From contig JAEUIZ010000049.1 in the NCBI GenBank assembly GCA_016793805.1, positions 1 through 64,000 on the forward strand: 64,000 nt of DNA. The letters are read 5' to 3'. This document shows positions 42,940-51,954 of this stretch, piece after piece (position 1 is the first letter of the stretch; every line of letters starts with the position of its first letter). Source of the DNA: Phycisphaerae bacterium. Its GTDB lineage: Bacteria > Planctomycetota > Phycisphaerae > Phycisphaerales > UBA1924. A program made the translations under genes and the position numbers. Below the pieces are notes generated by a model, which was given only the letters and a program-made list of their open reading frames with translations, was not told the DNA's origin and searched no databases.

Positions 42940-45405
42940 ATGCGAGGACTCGTGGCACAGCACTCGGCGGCTCGGCGGGCATGGATTGTGCTTTCGGTGG
43001 TGCTCGCGATCGCGGTCTCGGCACGGGGGCAGGACGAGTCGTCGAGCGACGGTGGCGAGGTGGGCATTGCGTGCCCGTGGTTCGGGGTGGGCGGGGCGGT
43101 TCGGCCGGGGGAGTGGGCGGGGCTGCGGCTGGCGATTAGCGACAAGTCGGGCAGTCCGCGCGAGGTGCTGGTGCGGATCGTGGTGCCGGACCCGGACGGG
43201 GATCGGGTGCACTATGAGCGGACACTGACGACGAATCCCGGGGTTCAGCAGCGGCTGTGGATGTATCTGAGGCTGCCGAACCGGTTCGACGTGAACTCGG
43301 TGCTGGAGGTGCAGGCGTTCGAGGCAGTGGAAGGGCGAGACGACGCGGGGCAGGCGGTATTCGCGTCGGGTCGGTTGCTGTGGTCGCAGCGGATCAAGCC
43401 TCGAAGGGTGGTGGGTCGGACGGAGGGGATGCTGGGGATCGTGGGCTCGCGGCCGATGGGGCTGTCGAGGTATGCCGGGCCGCCCGACCAGGTGCGGAAC
43501 TATCTGCCGACGGGACACGAGCGGACGGAGGTGGTGGGGCAGATCTCGGCGGAGTCGATGCCGGATCGGTGGCAGGGGTTGTTGTCATACTCGGTGGTGG
43601 TGTGGAACGAGGGGCTCCCGGCGTCGCTGAGCGTGGATCAGGCGGAAGCGATCCGGGAGTGGGTCCGGCGCGGTGGTCACCTGGTGGTGGTGTTGCCGCG
43701 GGTGGGTGGGGCGTGGCTGGATTCGGGGAATCCGCTGTCGGATCTGGTGCCGCGGGTGGTGGTGTCGAGGGAAGAGGGCGCGAACCTGACGCGGCTTGGG
43801 CCTCTGATCACGAAGGATAGCCGGCAGGAGTTGCCGACGAGCGAGACGGTGCAGGTGATGACGGCGTCTCCGGGGGCTGGTCCGACGGAGGCGATCGGGA
43901 TCCTGCCGGCGTATGCGGGGAGTGAGGGGCGAGAGAAGTGGCTGGTGAGCCGGAGGCTGGTGGGGACGGGGATGGTGACGCTGGTGGGGCTGGACGCGGC
44001 GAGCCGGTGGATGACGGAGCGTGGGCTGCCGGATGCGGAGTTGTTCTGGCATCGTGTGCTGGGCCGGCGCGGGGAGTTGGAGGGTCGAGCGACGCGGCAG
44101 GGAGGGTTGCCGCGGGCGGCGATCGGGCGCGAGACGATCACGCTGGACCGGGACATCGGGGACCAGATCGCGAAGGGCGAGGCGGCGGGGAAGGGCGTGC
44201 TGCTGGGGCTGGGTGTGTTCGTGCTGTATTGGCTGGCGGCTGGGCCGCTGGGGTATGCGCTCTTGAAGCGGAAGGGGTGGCAACGGCACGCGTGGGTCGG
44301 CTTCGTGGCAGCGGCGGGCGTGTTCACGGGGGTGGCGTGGGGCGGGGCGACGGTGCTGCGGCCCTCGCGGCTCTCGGCGAGCCATCTGACGGTGCTGGAC
44401 CATGTGTACGGGCAGCCGGTGCAGCGGGCGAGGTCGTTCGTGTCGGTGCTGATCCCGCGGTACGGGCGGGCGACGGTGCGCGTGGGCGGTGGGCGATCGG
44501 ACGGGAGCGAGGCGACTCGGAACCTGCTCTCGCCGTGGGAGCCGGAGGGAGGCTCGGGCTCTGGGTTTCCGGACGCGCGCGGGTATCGGTGCGAGAGCAC
44601 GTCTCCGGATCGGTTGACGGTGCCGACGCGAGCGACGGTGAAGCAGTTCGAGGCGGAGTGGAGCGGGGGGCCGCGGTGGGAGATGCCTCGGCCGCAGGCG
44701 ATCCCCGGGCGCGAGGGGGAGCCGCGGTTGCGTGTGGCCGACGTGAAGGGTGAGCGGAAGATGGAAGGGGCGCTGGTCCACAACATGCCCTCGGCGCTGA
44801 CGAGCGTGGTGATCATCGTGAACGTTGGGCAGAAGAACGTGGCGCGTTCGCTGAATGGCCCTGGGGTTCGGACGCTGCTGTCGCAGGTGGGGGTGTACTC
44901 GCTGCCGGCGGACTGGGGCCCGGGCGAGGCGCTGGACCTGGGGTTGGTCCTGGACGTGACGAAGATCGGGACGCCGCGGGGGACGACGGAGGCGGATCGG
45001 TTTTTCCAGGAGTTTCTGACGGCGGGACGGACGGGTCGGTCGGACGGCCCTGGGGTGGTGGACGCGGACACGACGCGGATGGCGGCGCGGCAGGTGGCGC
45101 TGGCGTTGTTTTCGCAGTTGGGTCCGCCGGATGTGAGCGAGGAGCAAGCGAGTTTCAACAGTGGGGAGCGGCTGGCGCAGCGTCGCTCGCTGCACGGGTA
45201 CGACGTGGGCGTGTGGTTCACGCAGCCGTGCGTGATCGTGATCGGGCAGATCGAGAACGGCCCGCTTCCGTTCCCGCTGGAGTCGGCGACGGGCGCGGGC
45301 GAGTGGCGGCAGATCCCGGCGGAGGGGCGGACGGTGGTGCGGTGGGTGTATCCGTTGGAGGGGTCGCCGCCAGTGATCGGCGTGGTGACGGACGAGGAGG
45401 GTTGA
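42940..45405 (+). CDS. Large exported membrane protein partnered with an ABC ATPase
   Basis: 821 residues. Signal peptide (1-30, cut near ARG-QD), then a periplasmic beta-rich region (about 40-170). Residues 170-340 look like a degenerate class I glutamine-amidotransferase/GldG-like domain (QAEAIREWVRRGGHLVVVLP). Two or three membrane helices at about 405-470 (LLGLGVFVLYWLAAGPLGYALL), then a second periplasmic region to the end. I know no named family for the whole chain. The ABC ATPase gene starts at the base after the stop codon, so the two are surely coupled and probably form one complex. TAGGAT lies 9 nt before ATG. Confidence 0.82.
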   Translation: MRGLVAQHSAARRAWIVLSVVLAIAVSARGQDESSSDGGEVGIACPWFGVGGAVRPGEWAGLRLAISDKSGSPREVLVRIVVPDPDGDRVHYERTLTTNPGVQQRLWMYLRLPNRFDVNSVLEVQAFEAVEGRDDAGQAVFASGRLLWSQRIKPRRVVGRTEGMLGIVGSRPMGLSRYAGPPDQVRNYLPTGHERTEVVGQISAESMPDRWQGLLSYSVVVWNEGLPASLSVDQAEAIREWVRRGGHLVVVLPRVGGAWLDSGNPLSDLVPRVVVSREEGANLTRLGPLITKDSRQELPTSETVQVMTASPGAGPTEAIGILPAYAGSEGREKWLVSRRLVGTGMVTLVGLDAASRWMTERGLPDAELFWHRVLGRRGELEGRATRQGGLPRAAIGRETITLDRDIGDQIAKGEAAGKGVLLGLGVFVLYWLAAGPLGYALLKRKGWQRHAWVGFVAAAGVFTGVAWGGATVLRPSRLSASHLTVLDHVYGQPVQRARSFVSVLIPRYGRATVRVGGGRSDGSEATRNLLSPWEPEGGSGSGFPDARGYRCESTSPDRLTVPTRATVKQFEAEWSGGPRWEMPRPQAIPGREGEPRLRVADVKGERKMEGALVHNMPSALTSVVIIVNVGQKNVARSLNGPGVRTLLSQVGVYSLPADWGPGEALDLGLVLDVTKIGTPRGTTEADRFFQEFLTAGRTGRSDGPGVVDADTTRMAARQVALALFSQLGPPDVSEEQASFNSGERLAQRRSLHGYDVGVWFTQPCVIVIGQIENGPLPFPLESATGAGEWRQIPAEGRTVVRWVYPLEGSPPVIGVVTDEEG

Positions 45406-46398
45406 GTGGCGATCATCGAGACGACGAACCTGACGCGGAAGTACGGCGAACTGGTGGCGCTGGACAACCTCAACCTGACGATCGAGGAGGGGAGTTGCTA
45501 CGGGTTCATCGGGCCGAACGGGGCGGGGAAGACGACGACGATCAAGATCCTGGCGACGCTGCTCAAGCCCAGCAGCGGGCAGGCGAGCATCGACGGGAAG
45601 ATCATCGGGTTCCAGAACCGGATGATCCGTCCGCTGATCGGGTATGTCCCGGACTTCATGGGGGCGTACGAGGACATGGTGGTGACGGAGTACCTGGAGT
45701 TTTTCGCGGCGGCGTACAACATCCACGGGGAGCAGCGCCGCAAGGTCGTGGGCGACGTGCTCGAACTCACCGACCTCTCGTACAAGGCGACGGCAGAGGT
45801 GAACAGCCTCTCGCGCGGGATGCAGCAGCGTCTGAGCGTGGCGCGGGTGCTGCTGCACGATCCGAAGGTGCTGCTCATGGACGAGCCGGCGAGCGGGCTT
45901 GATCCGAGGGCGCGGATCGAGATGCGCGAGTTGCTCAAGGAACTCCGGCGGATGGGCAAGACGATCCTGATCTCGTCGCACATCCTGCCGGAACTGGCGG
46001 AGTTGTGCAACGTGGTGGGGATCATCGAGCGTGGGAAGTTGCTCTTCAGCGGGAGCGTGCGCGAGGCGCTGCAGCGGGCGCGGATGGGGCACGTGATCCA
46101 CGTCGGGGTGGCGGACCGGATCCAGAAGGCGGCGGAGTTGCTGGCCAAGGTGCCGGGGGTGAAGAAGGTGGCGCTGGCGGACGTGGACCCGACGGTGTTG
46201 CAGGCCGGGGCGACGGGGAACGGCGCGGGCGCGAAGCCGCAGGTGATCCACGTGACCTTCGATGACGCCGCGGGTCAGAGTTTCACGGACCTGCCGAACG
46301 TGCTCGTGAACAACGGGTTTCGGATCACGAAGTTCAGCGAGGAAGCGGTGAACCTCGAGACGGCGTTCATGCGGCTGACCAAGGGACTCGTGCAGTAA
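45406..46398 (+). CDS. ABC-2-type transporter ATP-binding protein
   Basis: 330 residues. Starts with GTG directly after the upstream stop (TGAGTG), with GGAGGG about 5 nt upstream. Nucleotide-binding domain: Walker A GPNGAGKT (36-43), Q-loop, signature LSRGMQQRLSV, Walker B VLLMDEPASGLDP, His switch SSHILPE. The long C-terminal extension (about 235-330) is usual in DrrA/CcmA/GldA-type exporters. No six-helix ABC-2 permease is encoded next to it; the upstream 821-residue membrane protein is the only visible partner. Downstream 46399-46523 has a TAGTAT box (46485-46490) and no gene. Confidence 0.95.
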   Translation: MAIIETTNLTRKYGELVALDNLNLTIEEGSCYGFIGPNGAGKTTTIKILATLLKPSSGQASIDGKIIGFQNRMIRPLIGYVPDFMGAYEDMVVTEYLEFFAAAYNIHGEQRRKVVGDVLELTDLSYKATAEVNSLSRGMQQRLSVARVLLHDPKVLLMDEPASGLDPRARIEMRELLKELRRMGKTILISSHILPELAELCNVVGIIERGKLLFSGSVREALQRARMGHVIHVGVADRIQKAAELLAKVPGVKKVALADVDPTVLQAGATGNGAGAKPQVIHVTFDDAAGQSFTDLPNVLVNNGFRITKFSEEAVNLETAFMRLTKGLVQ

Positions 46399-46523
46399 GA
46401 GCGGGGCGGCGAGGGATCGAGCATCGGGGCAGTGCCGGGATGAAACCGCTGGAGCGGGCTTCCCAACACGACAACAATGGACAGTAGTATCCGTTTTGAG
46501 GCGGCCGTTCCAAGGGGATTGGC

Positions 46524-47252
46524 ATGGCTGGGGCGATGATTTGGGATCTGCCGACGCGGGTGTTCCACTGGACGCTGGCGGCGGGGTTCGCGGCGGCCGC
46601 GGTGATCGCGCTCGGGCTGGACGAGGACAGCGCGGCGTTTCCGTACCATGCACTCATCGGACTGACGATCGCGCTGATGGTGGTGCTGCGCGTGGTGTGG
46701 GGGCTGGTGGGAAGCCGGTATGCGAGGTTCGCGACGCTCTCGCTCCGGCCTCGCGCGGTCGCGGAGTACCTGCGGGGCGTGGCGACCGGTCGCGGCACGC
46801 GGCACGTGGGGCACAATCCGGCGTCGGCGTACGCCATCGTCGCGATGTTCGCGCTGCTGCTGACGCTGGCGGCAACGGGGGTGATGATGGGGCGGGGGAT
46901 CGAGGTGGCCAAGGGCGTTCACGAGGCATGCGCGTACGCGATGGTCGCGGTCGTGGGGGCGCACGTCCTCGGGGTGATCCTGCACACGGTTCGGCATCGC
47001 GAGAACATCGTGGCGAGCATGGTGCATGGGCGCAAGGAGGCCGACCACGCCCAGGGCATTTCGAGGACGCATCCGATCGTGGCGGTGGTGTTCGTGATCG
47101 TGGTGGCGGCGTGGGGAGTCGGACTGGCGAGCAACTACGACGGGGCGGCACGCGCGACGAGGGTGCCGGTGCTGGGGGTGGCGCTCGGGCTGGGTGAAGC
47201 GGAGGGCCCGGAGCGTGAGAGCCGGCGCCACGACGACGAGCGCGACGACTGA
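46524..47252 (+). CDS. Cytochrome b561/Ni-Fe hydrogenase b-type membrane cytochrome
   Basis: 242 residues, four membrane helices. Starts WDLPTRVFHWTLA (His15), the usual opening of the bacterial b561 family; His42 (FPYHALIG), His133, His147 and His154 are candidate axial ligands for two b hemes. It would carry electrons between the quinone pool and a periplasmic partner such as a c-type cytochrome or dehydrogenase, but no partner gene is adjacent. The last 30 residues are charged and cytoplasmic or periplasmic. Convergent with the toroid-protein gene, whose stop is 9 nt away. Confidence 0.92.
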   Translation: MAGAMIWDLPTRVFHWTLAAGFAAAAVIALGLDEDSAAFPYHALIGLTIALMVVLRVVWGLVGSRYARFATLSLRPRAVAEYLRGVATGRGTRHVGHNPASAYAIVAMFALLLTLAATGVMMGRGIEVAKGVHEACAYAMVAVVGAHVLGVILHTVRHRENIVASMVHGRKEADHAQGISRTHPIVAVVFVIVVAAWGVGLASNYDGAARATRVPVLGVALGLGEAEGPERESRRHDDERDD

Positions 47253-47261
47253 GGCGGGGGC

Positions 47262-50200
47262 CTATCGCGGCTCGGGCGTGCGGGGCTCGGGGAGGAGGTC
47301 GAGGCCGACGGGCTTGTAGCGGTAGTAGACCTCGAGGCTGAGGGTGCAGATGGCGGTCTGGTAGATGCGGCCGCCGAGTCGGGACCATTGGTCCTTGGGG
47401 TCCCAACTGCCTGCGGCGGGGCCGTCGCTTCGCTGGGCGCGGAGGAGTTCCGGCGCGAGGCGCTCGTTCCAACGGGTCCAGGCGTTGCCCTGCTGCTGGA
47501 AGAGCGCGAGGGTGGCGTAGTACCAGTAGTAGGTGGGTGCGCCGCCGTCCCAGGCGGGGGGGGAGGTGAGGATGAAATCTGCGGCGTCCTGCATCGCGGG
47601 CTCGTCGCGGCGATGGCCGAGGAGTTGTCGGACGACCATGGCCTCGGCGGTGGCGGCGGGCGAGGCGGGGCCGGTGCGTGTGTAGGCGGAGCGTCCGTCG
47701 CCCTGATCGACCTGTGCGAGCCACCGGCGGGCGCGCTGGATGGTGAGGGAAGAGGTCTGGAAGCCGCAGCGGCGGGCGCTGTGGACGGCCATGAGTTGCC
47801 ACCCGAGGACGGCGGTGTCGGCGGGGTCGTCTGAGGGGCGCGCGGCGCGCTCGTCGAGGAAGCGGACGGCGCGGCGGGCGGCGTCTCCGACGCGAGGGTC
47901 GCTGGACATCGCGAACGCCTCGCAGAGCGCGACGGCGGCGACGGACTGGGAGTAGAGGGTCTCGCCACGGCGGAGGTCGCCTTCGGGGCTTTGCCCGGCG
48001 ATGAGCCAGGCGAGGGCGCGGGCGACGTGGTCGCGGTGGGGGCCGTCGGCGGAGTGGATATGGCCCGCGCCGAGGAAGCAGAGGAGAGCGAGGCCGGTCA
48101 TGGCGACATCGCTGCGAACTTCGGCGGGGGCGTCGCAGAGGCCGCAGGCGTTGTCGAAGTGCTGACCGCTGAAGCGTCCATCGCGGGCCTGGTGGCGTGC
48201 GAGCCAACCGAGGGCAAGGGCGACGGCGCGCTCGGTCTCTTGTGTGCCGCCGGCGGACTCGAGGACCTGATCGCGGAGCGCGGGGTCGCGGAGCGCGAGG
48301 TCGGAGGAGGATGGGGGAGGCGGATCGGGCTCGAGCGCCGGGAGCCGGGCCTGGGTGACGCCGGCAGCGGGCAGCGAGAGAGCGGGCGAAGCGGGCGTTG
48401 CGGGCGAGTCGCGCGAGCCAGCGGAACGGCTCGTCGCGAGCGAGCGCAGGTCCGAGGCGGGGAGTGGGGCGGAGGTGTCTGGGCGTGAGGTGGCGGGCGT
48501 GCGACCAACGGCGAGCGGTGCCGGGCCGGTGGGCGAGGTGCGCACCTCTTGAGCGGAGGCGAGCGACGGGGGCACAGAGGCGCTCGCGAGCGCGCCGGGC
48601 GGAGACGTAGGCGCATCGGGCAGACGCGAGGTGAGCACGGCGGCGGAGTCGGGCGACGCGGAGGTGGCGCTTGATGGGGAGGCGGCGTTGGAGGACGGCA
48701 CGGCCTCGGCGGTCGCGGCGAGAAACGCGGAGGCCGCTGCGGGGGAAGCGGGAAGCACCGGGGCGGGCTTAGGCGATGTGGTCGCGCGAAGTGGCACGCT
48801 CTCGTCAAGGCTCGGAGGACTCGCGCCCGACTGAGCGCGGGGGAGCGAGGGAGCGGGGGCGGTCTCCGTGGCGACGGCGGCGGGCGCCGGCGCGGGGGGT
48901 AGCGAGGGCTGCGCCGAGACCGTGAGCGGGGGGGTGGCAAAGGCGGGCGAGGGTGTCGCGGCGGGTGCGGTAGCGGGGGAGTCGTGTGCGGCGAGTGAGA
49001 AGGGCGTGGCGGGGGTGCGCTCGGCTGCGATCGGGGCGCTGGCTGAGGGCGAGATCAGCGGCCGCGAGGCGAGTTCGGCGGCGGAAGCGTCGGGCCGAAG
49101 CGAGGGCGGAGCGCTGCTCGGCTCGGGGATCGGTGCGGCGGGGTCGGGGGCAGCGGGCACTCGTTCGGCGACGATGCGAGGGGTTGGGAGAGAGGGATCG
49201 GAGGCGGAGATCGGCGCGGCCTCGGGCGAGTGCAGCGTGAGCGAGACGAGCGGCGGCGCGGCGTGGGCGATCGAGAGCGAGATGGGCGCGGATTCGAGCG
49301 GGCGAAAGTGCGAGAGGGCAGAGGAACGAGGGTCCGCGGTGAGGGGCTCGGTTGGCGCGGCGTCGATGAGAGAGCCCATGATCTGTTCCGCGATGGCGGA
49401 GTGTGCGGGTGAGGCGAGCGAGACGCGGTGGCCGCTGCCGGCGCCCGCGGAGGAGTTGGCGATGAGGGCGTCGCCCAGCGCGCTGCCGACGCGCCAGAAG
49501 GCGAGGAGCGAGAGGAGGAGCATGTGGATGAGGAGCGAGGCGACGAGGCACCGAGCGAGGAGGCCGAGTCTGGAGTAGCGGTCGCGGAGGTCCGGGTGTC
49601 GGGCGAGGAGGAGTGCCGCCAGGAGAGCCGCGAGCGACAGGGCGAGGGCGAGGATCCACGGCCAGGATCGCTGCCACAGCGCGGCGAGTGTGGCGGCGAG
49701 CGAGAGCGGCCGCCGATCGAGGAAGACCTCGCGGGAGGCGGATGTCCAGAGGGAGTATGGCGCGGCGTGGCCCGAGGGCGTCGCGGCGCTCGCGTGCTGT
49801 GGGCCGGGGCGTGGGCGATCGGAACTGAAGAAGAGGCGGAAGCCTTCTGAGGAGAGTGCGGGATCGAGGTCGTTGAAGGGCGAGTTGATGGAGGAGTCGA
49901 GCCGGTCGGGCGCATCGTGCAGGTTGTCGCGGAGGCGGGCGCGGAAGAGGTCGAAGCCGCCGAGGCCGCCGGGGCGGTCGGAGGCGAAGTAGAGGAAGTC
50001 GCCGGCGGGGCTGATGGCCGGGGCGCCCTCATCGGCGGAGGTGTTGAGCATGGCGAGGCGCGTGGGGCCGGCGTCGGAGTCGAGATCGACGCGGAAGAGG
50101 TCGTAGTCGTGGCGGTCGCGACGCTCGCGGACGGTGGCGGCCCAGGAGTCGTCGCGTGGGGCTTCGCCGTCGCGGGTGCGGTTGGAGGCGAAGAAGAGGC

Positions 50201-50741
50201 GGCGGCCGTCGGGGCTGAGGGCTGGGCCGAAGTCGTTGGCGGAGGAGTTGACGCGCGGCCCGAGGTTGACGGGCGCGCCCCACTGGGCGTCGAGGAGGTG
50301 GGCGACGAAGATGTCGTAGCCGCCGAGGGAGCCGTCGCGGTCGGAGTAGAAGTAGAGGCGCTGGCCGTCGCGGGAGAGTTCGGGCCCGAGTTCGTCGGCG
50401 GGGGTGTTGATGGCGGCGATGGGCTGGGGCTCGGACCAGCCATCGGGCGACCACTGGCGTTCGAAGAGGTCGGCGCTCCCGCCGGGCTTGCCGCGCACGA
50501 GCACCATGCGGGTGCCGTCGGCGGAAAGGCGAGGTTCGTACTCGTCGGCGGAGGCGGGCGGACCGGGGACAGGCGTGGCTGGGAGCCAGAGTACGGCACG
50601 GGGCCGCGCGTCGGCGGCGGGCTCGTGGATGGAGCCGGCGTCGGTGTAGAAGGACGAGGACGCGAGGTGTGGCGCGAGGGCGGCGGCCACGCCGACGAGG
50701 AGCACGAGAGCGAGCGAGACGAAGGCCGCGGGGCGTTTCAT
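47262..50741 (-). CDS. PD40 propeller - membrane - Pro/Ala/Ser linker - prenyltransferase-like toroid protein
   Basis: 1159 residues, last gene of the operon. Layout: signal anchor 7-26; five PD40/TolB-type blades at 65-312 (LSRDGQRLYFYSDRDGSLGG, LSPDGRRLFFASN, SPAGDFLYFASDRPGGLGG); two membrane helices at 360-382 and 394-416 (LIHMLLLSLLAFW); a linker of some 400 residues (425-825) almost wholly Ala, Pro and Ser, reminiscent of TonB/TolA periplasm-spanning linkers; and a C-terminal alpha/alpha toroid at 835-1140 with QxxDGxF/QSPEGDL repeats as in the prenyltransferase/squalene-cyclase superfamily. The cyclase DxDD acid motif is absent, so it is probably a binding module. exbD ends 9 nt upstream. 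Probably the effector driven by the ExbB/ExbD motor. Confidence 0.88.
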   Translation of the reverse strand: MKRPAAFVSLALVLLVGVAAALAPHLASSSFYTDAGSIHEPAADARPRAVLWLPATPVPGPPASADEYEPRLSADGTRMVLVRGKPGGSADLFERQWSPDGWSEPQPIAAINTPADELGPELSRDGQRLYFYSDRDGSLGGYDIFVAHLLDAQWGAPVNLGPRVNSSANDFGPALSPDGRRLFFASNRTRDGEAPRDDSWAATVRERRDRHDYDLFRVDLDSDAGPTRLAMLNTSADEGAPAISPAGDFLYFASDRPGGLGGFDLFRARLRDNLHDAPDRLDSSINSPFNDLDPALSSEGFRLFFSSDRPRPGPQHASAATPSGHAAPYSLWTSASREVFLDRRPLSLAATLAALWQRSWPWILALALSLAALLAALLLARHPDLRDRYSRLGLLARCLVASLLIHMLLLSLLAFWRVGSALGDALIANSSAGAGSGHRVSLASPAHSAIAEQIMGSLIDAAPTEPLTADPRSSALSHFRPLESAPISLSIAHAAPPLVSLTLHSPEAAPISASDPSLPTPRIVAERVPAAPDPAAPIPEPSSAPPSLRPDASAAELASRPLISPSASAPIAAERTPATPFSLAAHDSPATAPAATPSPAFATPPLTVSAQPSLPPAPAPAAVATETAPAPSLPRAQSGASPPSLDESVPLRATTSPKPAPVLPASPAAASAFLAATAEAVPSSNAASPSSATSASPDSAAVLTSRLPDAPTSPPGALASASVPPSLASAQEVRTSPTGPAPLAVGRTPATSRPDTSAPLPASDLRSLATSRSAGSRDSPATPASPALSLPAAGVTQARLPALEPDPPPPSSSDLALRDPALRDQVLESAGGTQETERAVALALGWLARHQARDGRFSGQHFDNACGLCDAPAEVRSDVAMTGLALLCFLGAGHIHSADGPHRDHVARALAWLIAGQSPEGDLRRGETLYSQSVAAVALCEAFAMSSDPRVGDAARRAVRFLDERAARPSDDPADTAVLGWQLMAVHSARRCGFQTSSLTIQRARRWLAQVDQGDGRSAYTRTGPASPAATAEAMVVRQLLGHRRDEPAMQDAADFILTSPPAWDGGAPTYYWYYATLALFQQQGNAWTRWNERLAPELLRAQRSDGPAAGSWDPKDQWSRLGGRIYQTAICTLSLEVYYRYKPVGLDLLPEPRTPEPR

Positions 50742-50750
50742 CGGTGGTGC

Positions 50751-51161
50751 TCAGCGGGCGGGGATGGTGTCGAGGAAGGGCTCGGTGATGCCGGCGCCCT
50801 TGCAGAGGTCGAGGGCGTGGGCGACGGCGGCGTATGCGGCGGCGCGATCGGCACGCACCGAGACCCGTTGCGACTTGTTGGCGGCGAGGGCGTCGCTGAG
50901 GAGGCGGGAGAGGGTCTCGTCGTCGGTGGGCTTGCCGGCGACGATGATGGTGCCGGAGGCGTCGACATTGATGACGATCTCGCGTAGGGCGGCGGAGATG
51001 GGAGCAGCGAAGGAGGTCTCGGGAAGGGTGATACGCATCTCGCGCTCGACCTGGGCGATGGTGGTCGCGAGGAGGAAGAAGATCAGGAGGTTGAAGAGGA
51101 CGTCGGCGAGGGGGACGAAGTCGATGTGGATCGAGGGCTCGGGTTCGTCGTGGATGAGCAT
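50751..51161 (-). CDS. exbD: ExbD/TolR family biopolymer transport protein
   Basis: 136 residues. One membrane helix (about 17-38) with the conserved proton-path Asp20 in IDFVPLADVLFNLLIFFLL, then the periplasmic ExbD/TolR domain with INVDASGTIIVAGK. With ExbB it converts ion-motive force into conformational work on a partner protein. Starts 7 nt after exbB and ends 9 nt before the toroid protein gene. In sequence it cannot be assigned to ExbD versus TolR; context has no tonB or tolA gene. Confidence 0.94.
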   Translation of the reverse strand: MLIHDEPEPSIHIDFVPLADVLFNLLIFFLLATTIAQVEREMRITLPETSFAAPISAALREIVINVDASGTIIVAGKPTDDETLSRLLSDALAANKSQRVSVRADRAAAYAAVAHALDLCKGAGITEPFLDTIPAR

Positions 51162-51168
51162 GGCGGCC

Positions 51169-51939
51169 TCAGGCGGGGACGGGGATCGCGCCGTCGGCGT
51201 GGGCGGCGACGGCGTGGGTTGGGGCTGGTGGGGTGCCGGTGGATGGGAGCGGGACGGCGGCGGGCGAGGAGGTGGGGGAGGACGAGGAGGCGGCCGCGGG
51301 CTGGTTGTTCTCGGCGTCGAGCCAGTCCATCGCCGCGCGGTCGAGGTCTGTGATGCGGGCGTCGATGCGGCCCATGATCGCGTGGTACGCCACGAGCACC
51401 GGAATGGCGACGAGCAAGCCCGCGGCGGTGTTGGCCCAGGCCTCGAAGATGCCCTGGGCGAGCATCTCGGTCTTGCCGAGCGATTGGGCTGAGGCGGCGA
51501 CGGCCTGGAAGGTCTTGATCATCCCGAAGATCGTGCCCAGCAGCCCGAGCATCGTGGCGACCTGCGGGATGGCGCCCATGAGCCGCATGCGGTGGCGGAG
51601 GCGGGTGATCTCTCGCTTGCCGGCGTCGGCGATGGCCTGTCGGCGTGTGGCCTCGGGGAGCGAGCGGTGGCGAATGGCGGCGGCGAGGACGGCGGCGATG
51701 GGCGAGCCGTTGGAGTTGGCGAGGTCGAGTGCGCGGACGGGTTCGTGAACGAGGGCGCGGATCGCGGCGAGGAAGCCGGATGGGATGACGGCGGACTTTC
51801 GCGTGAGGGCGAGTCGCTCGACGAAGACGGCGAGGGCGAACAGGGAAACAAGGGCGGTGGCGGCCATCGTGGGGCCGCCCGTGACGATGAAGTCCCAGAC
51901 GGTCATCGAGGCGGTGTCGGACTGTGCGAGGAGGTTCAT
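51169..51939 (-). CDS. exbB: MotA/TolQ/ExbB family proton-channel protein
   Basis: 256 residues. Three membrane helices: about 20-42, 125-150 (AIPQVATMLGLLGTIFGMIKTF, the family hallmark) and 165-190 (NTAAGLLVAIPVLVAYHAIM). The cytoplasmic loop between helices one and two is of normal size. The C-terminal 40 residues are a Ser/Pro/Ala-rich tail not found in E. coli ExbB. Forms the pentameric channel around ExbD. Spaced 15 nt from the TPR gene and 7 nt from exbD, with a good AGGA before ATG. Confidence 0.94.
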   Translation of the reverse strand: MNLLAQSDTASMTVWDFIVTGGPTMAATALVSLFALAVFVERLALTRKSAVIPSGFLAAIRALVHEPVRALDLANSNGSPIAAVLAAAIRHRSLPEATRRQAIADAGKREITRLRHRMRLMGAIPQVATMLGLLGTIFGMIKTFQAVAASAQSLGKTEMLAQGIFEAWANTAAGLLVAIPVLVAYHAIMGRIDARITDLDRAAMDWLDAENNQPAAASSSSPTSSPAAVPLPSTGTPPAPTHAVAAHADGAIPVPA

Positions 51940-51954
51940 GGCGGGAGTCCTGTG

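Noticed and set aside
46399..46523. TAGTAT box at 46485-46490 as promoter of the cytochrome gene
   Set aside because: No matching -35 and a 33-nt gap to the start; too weak to list as a feature.
47262..50741. Terpene cyclase activity for the toroid domain
   Set aside because: The QxxDGxW-like repeats are present but the DxDD catalytic acid motif is not visible.
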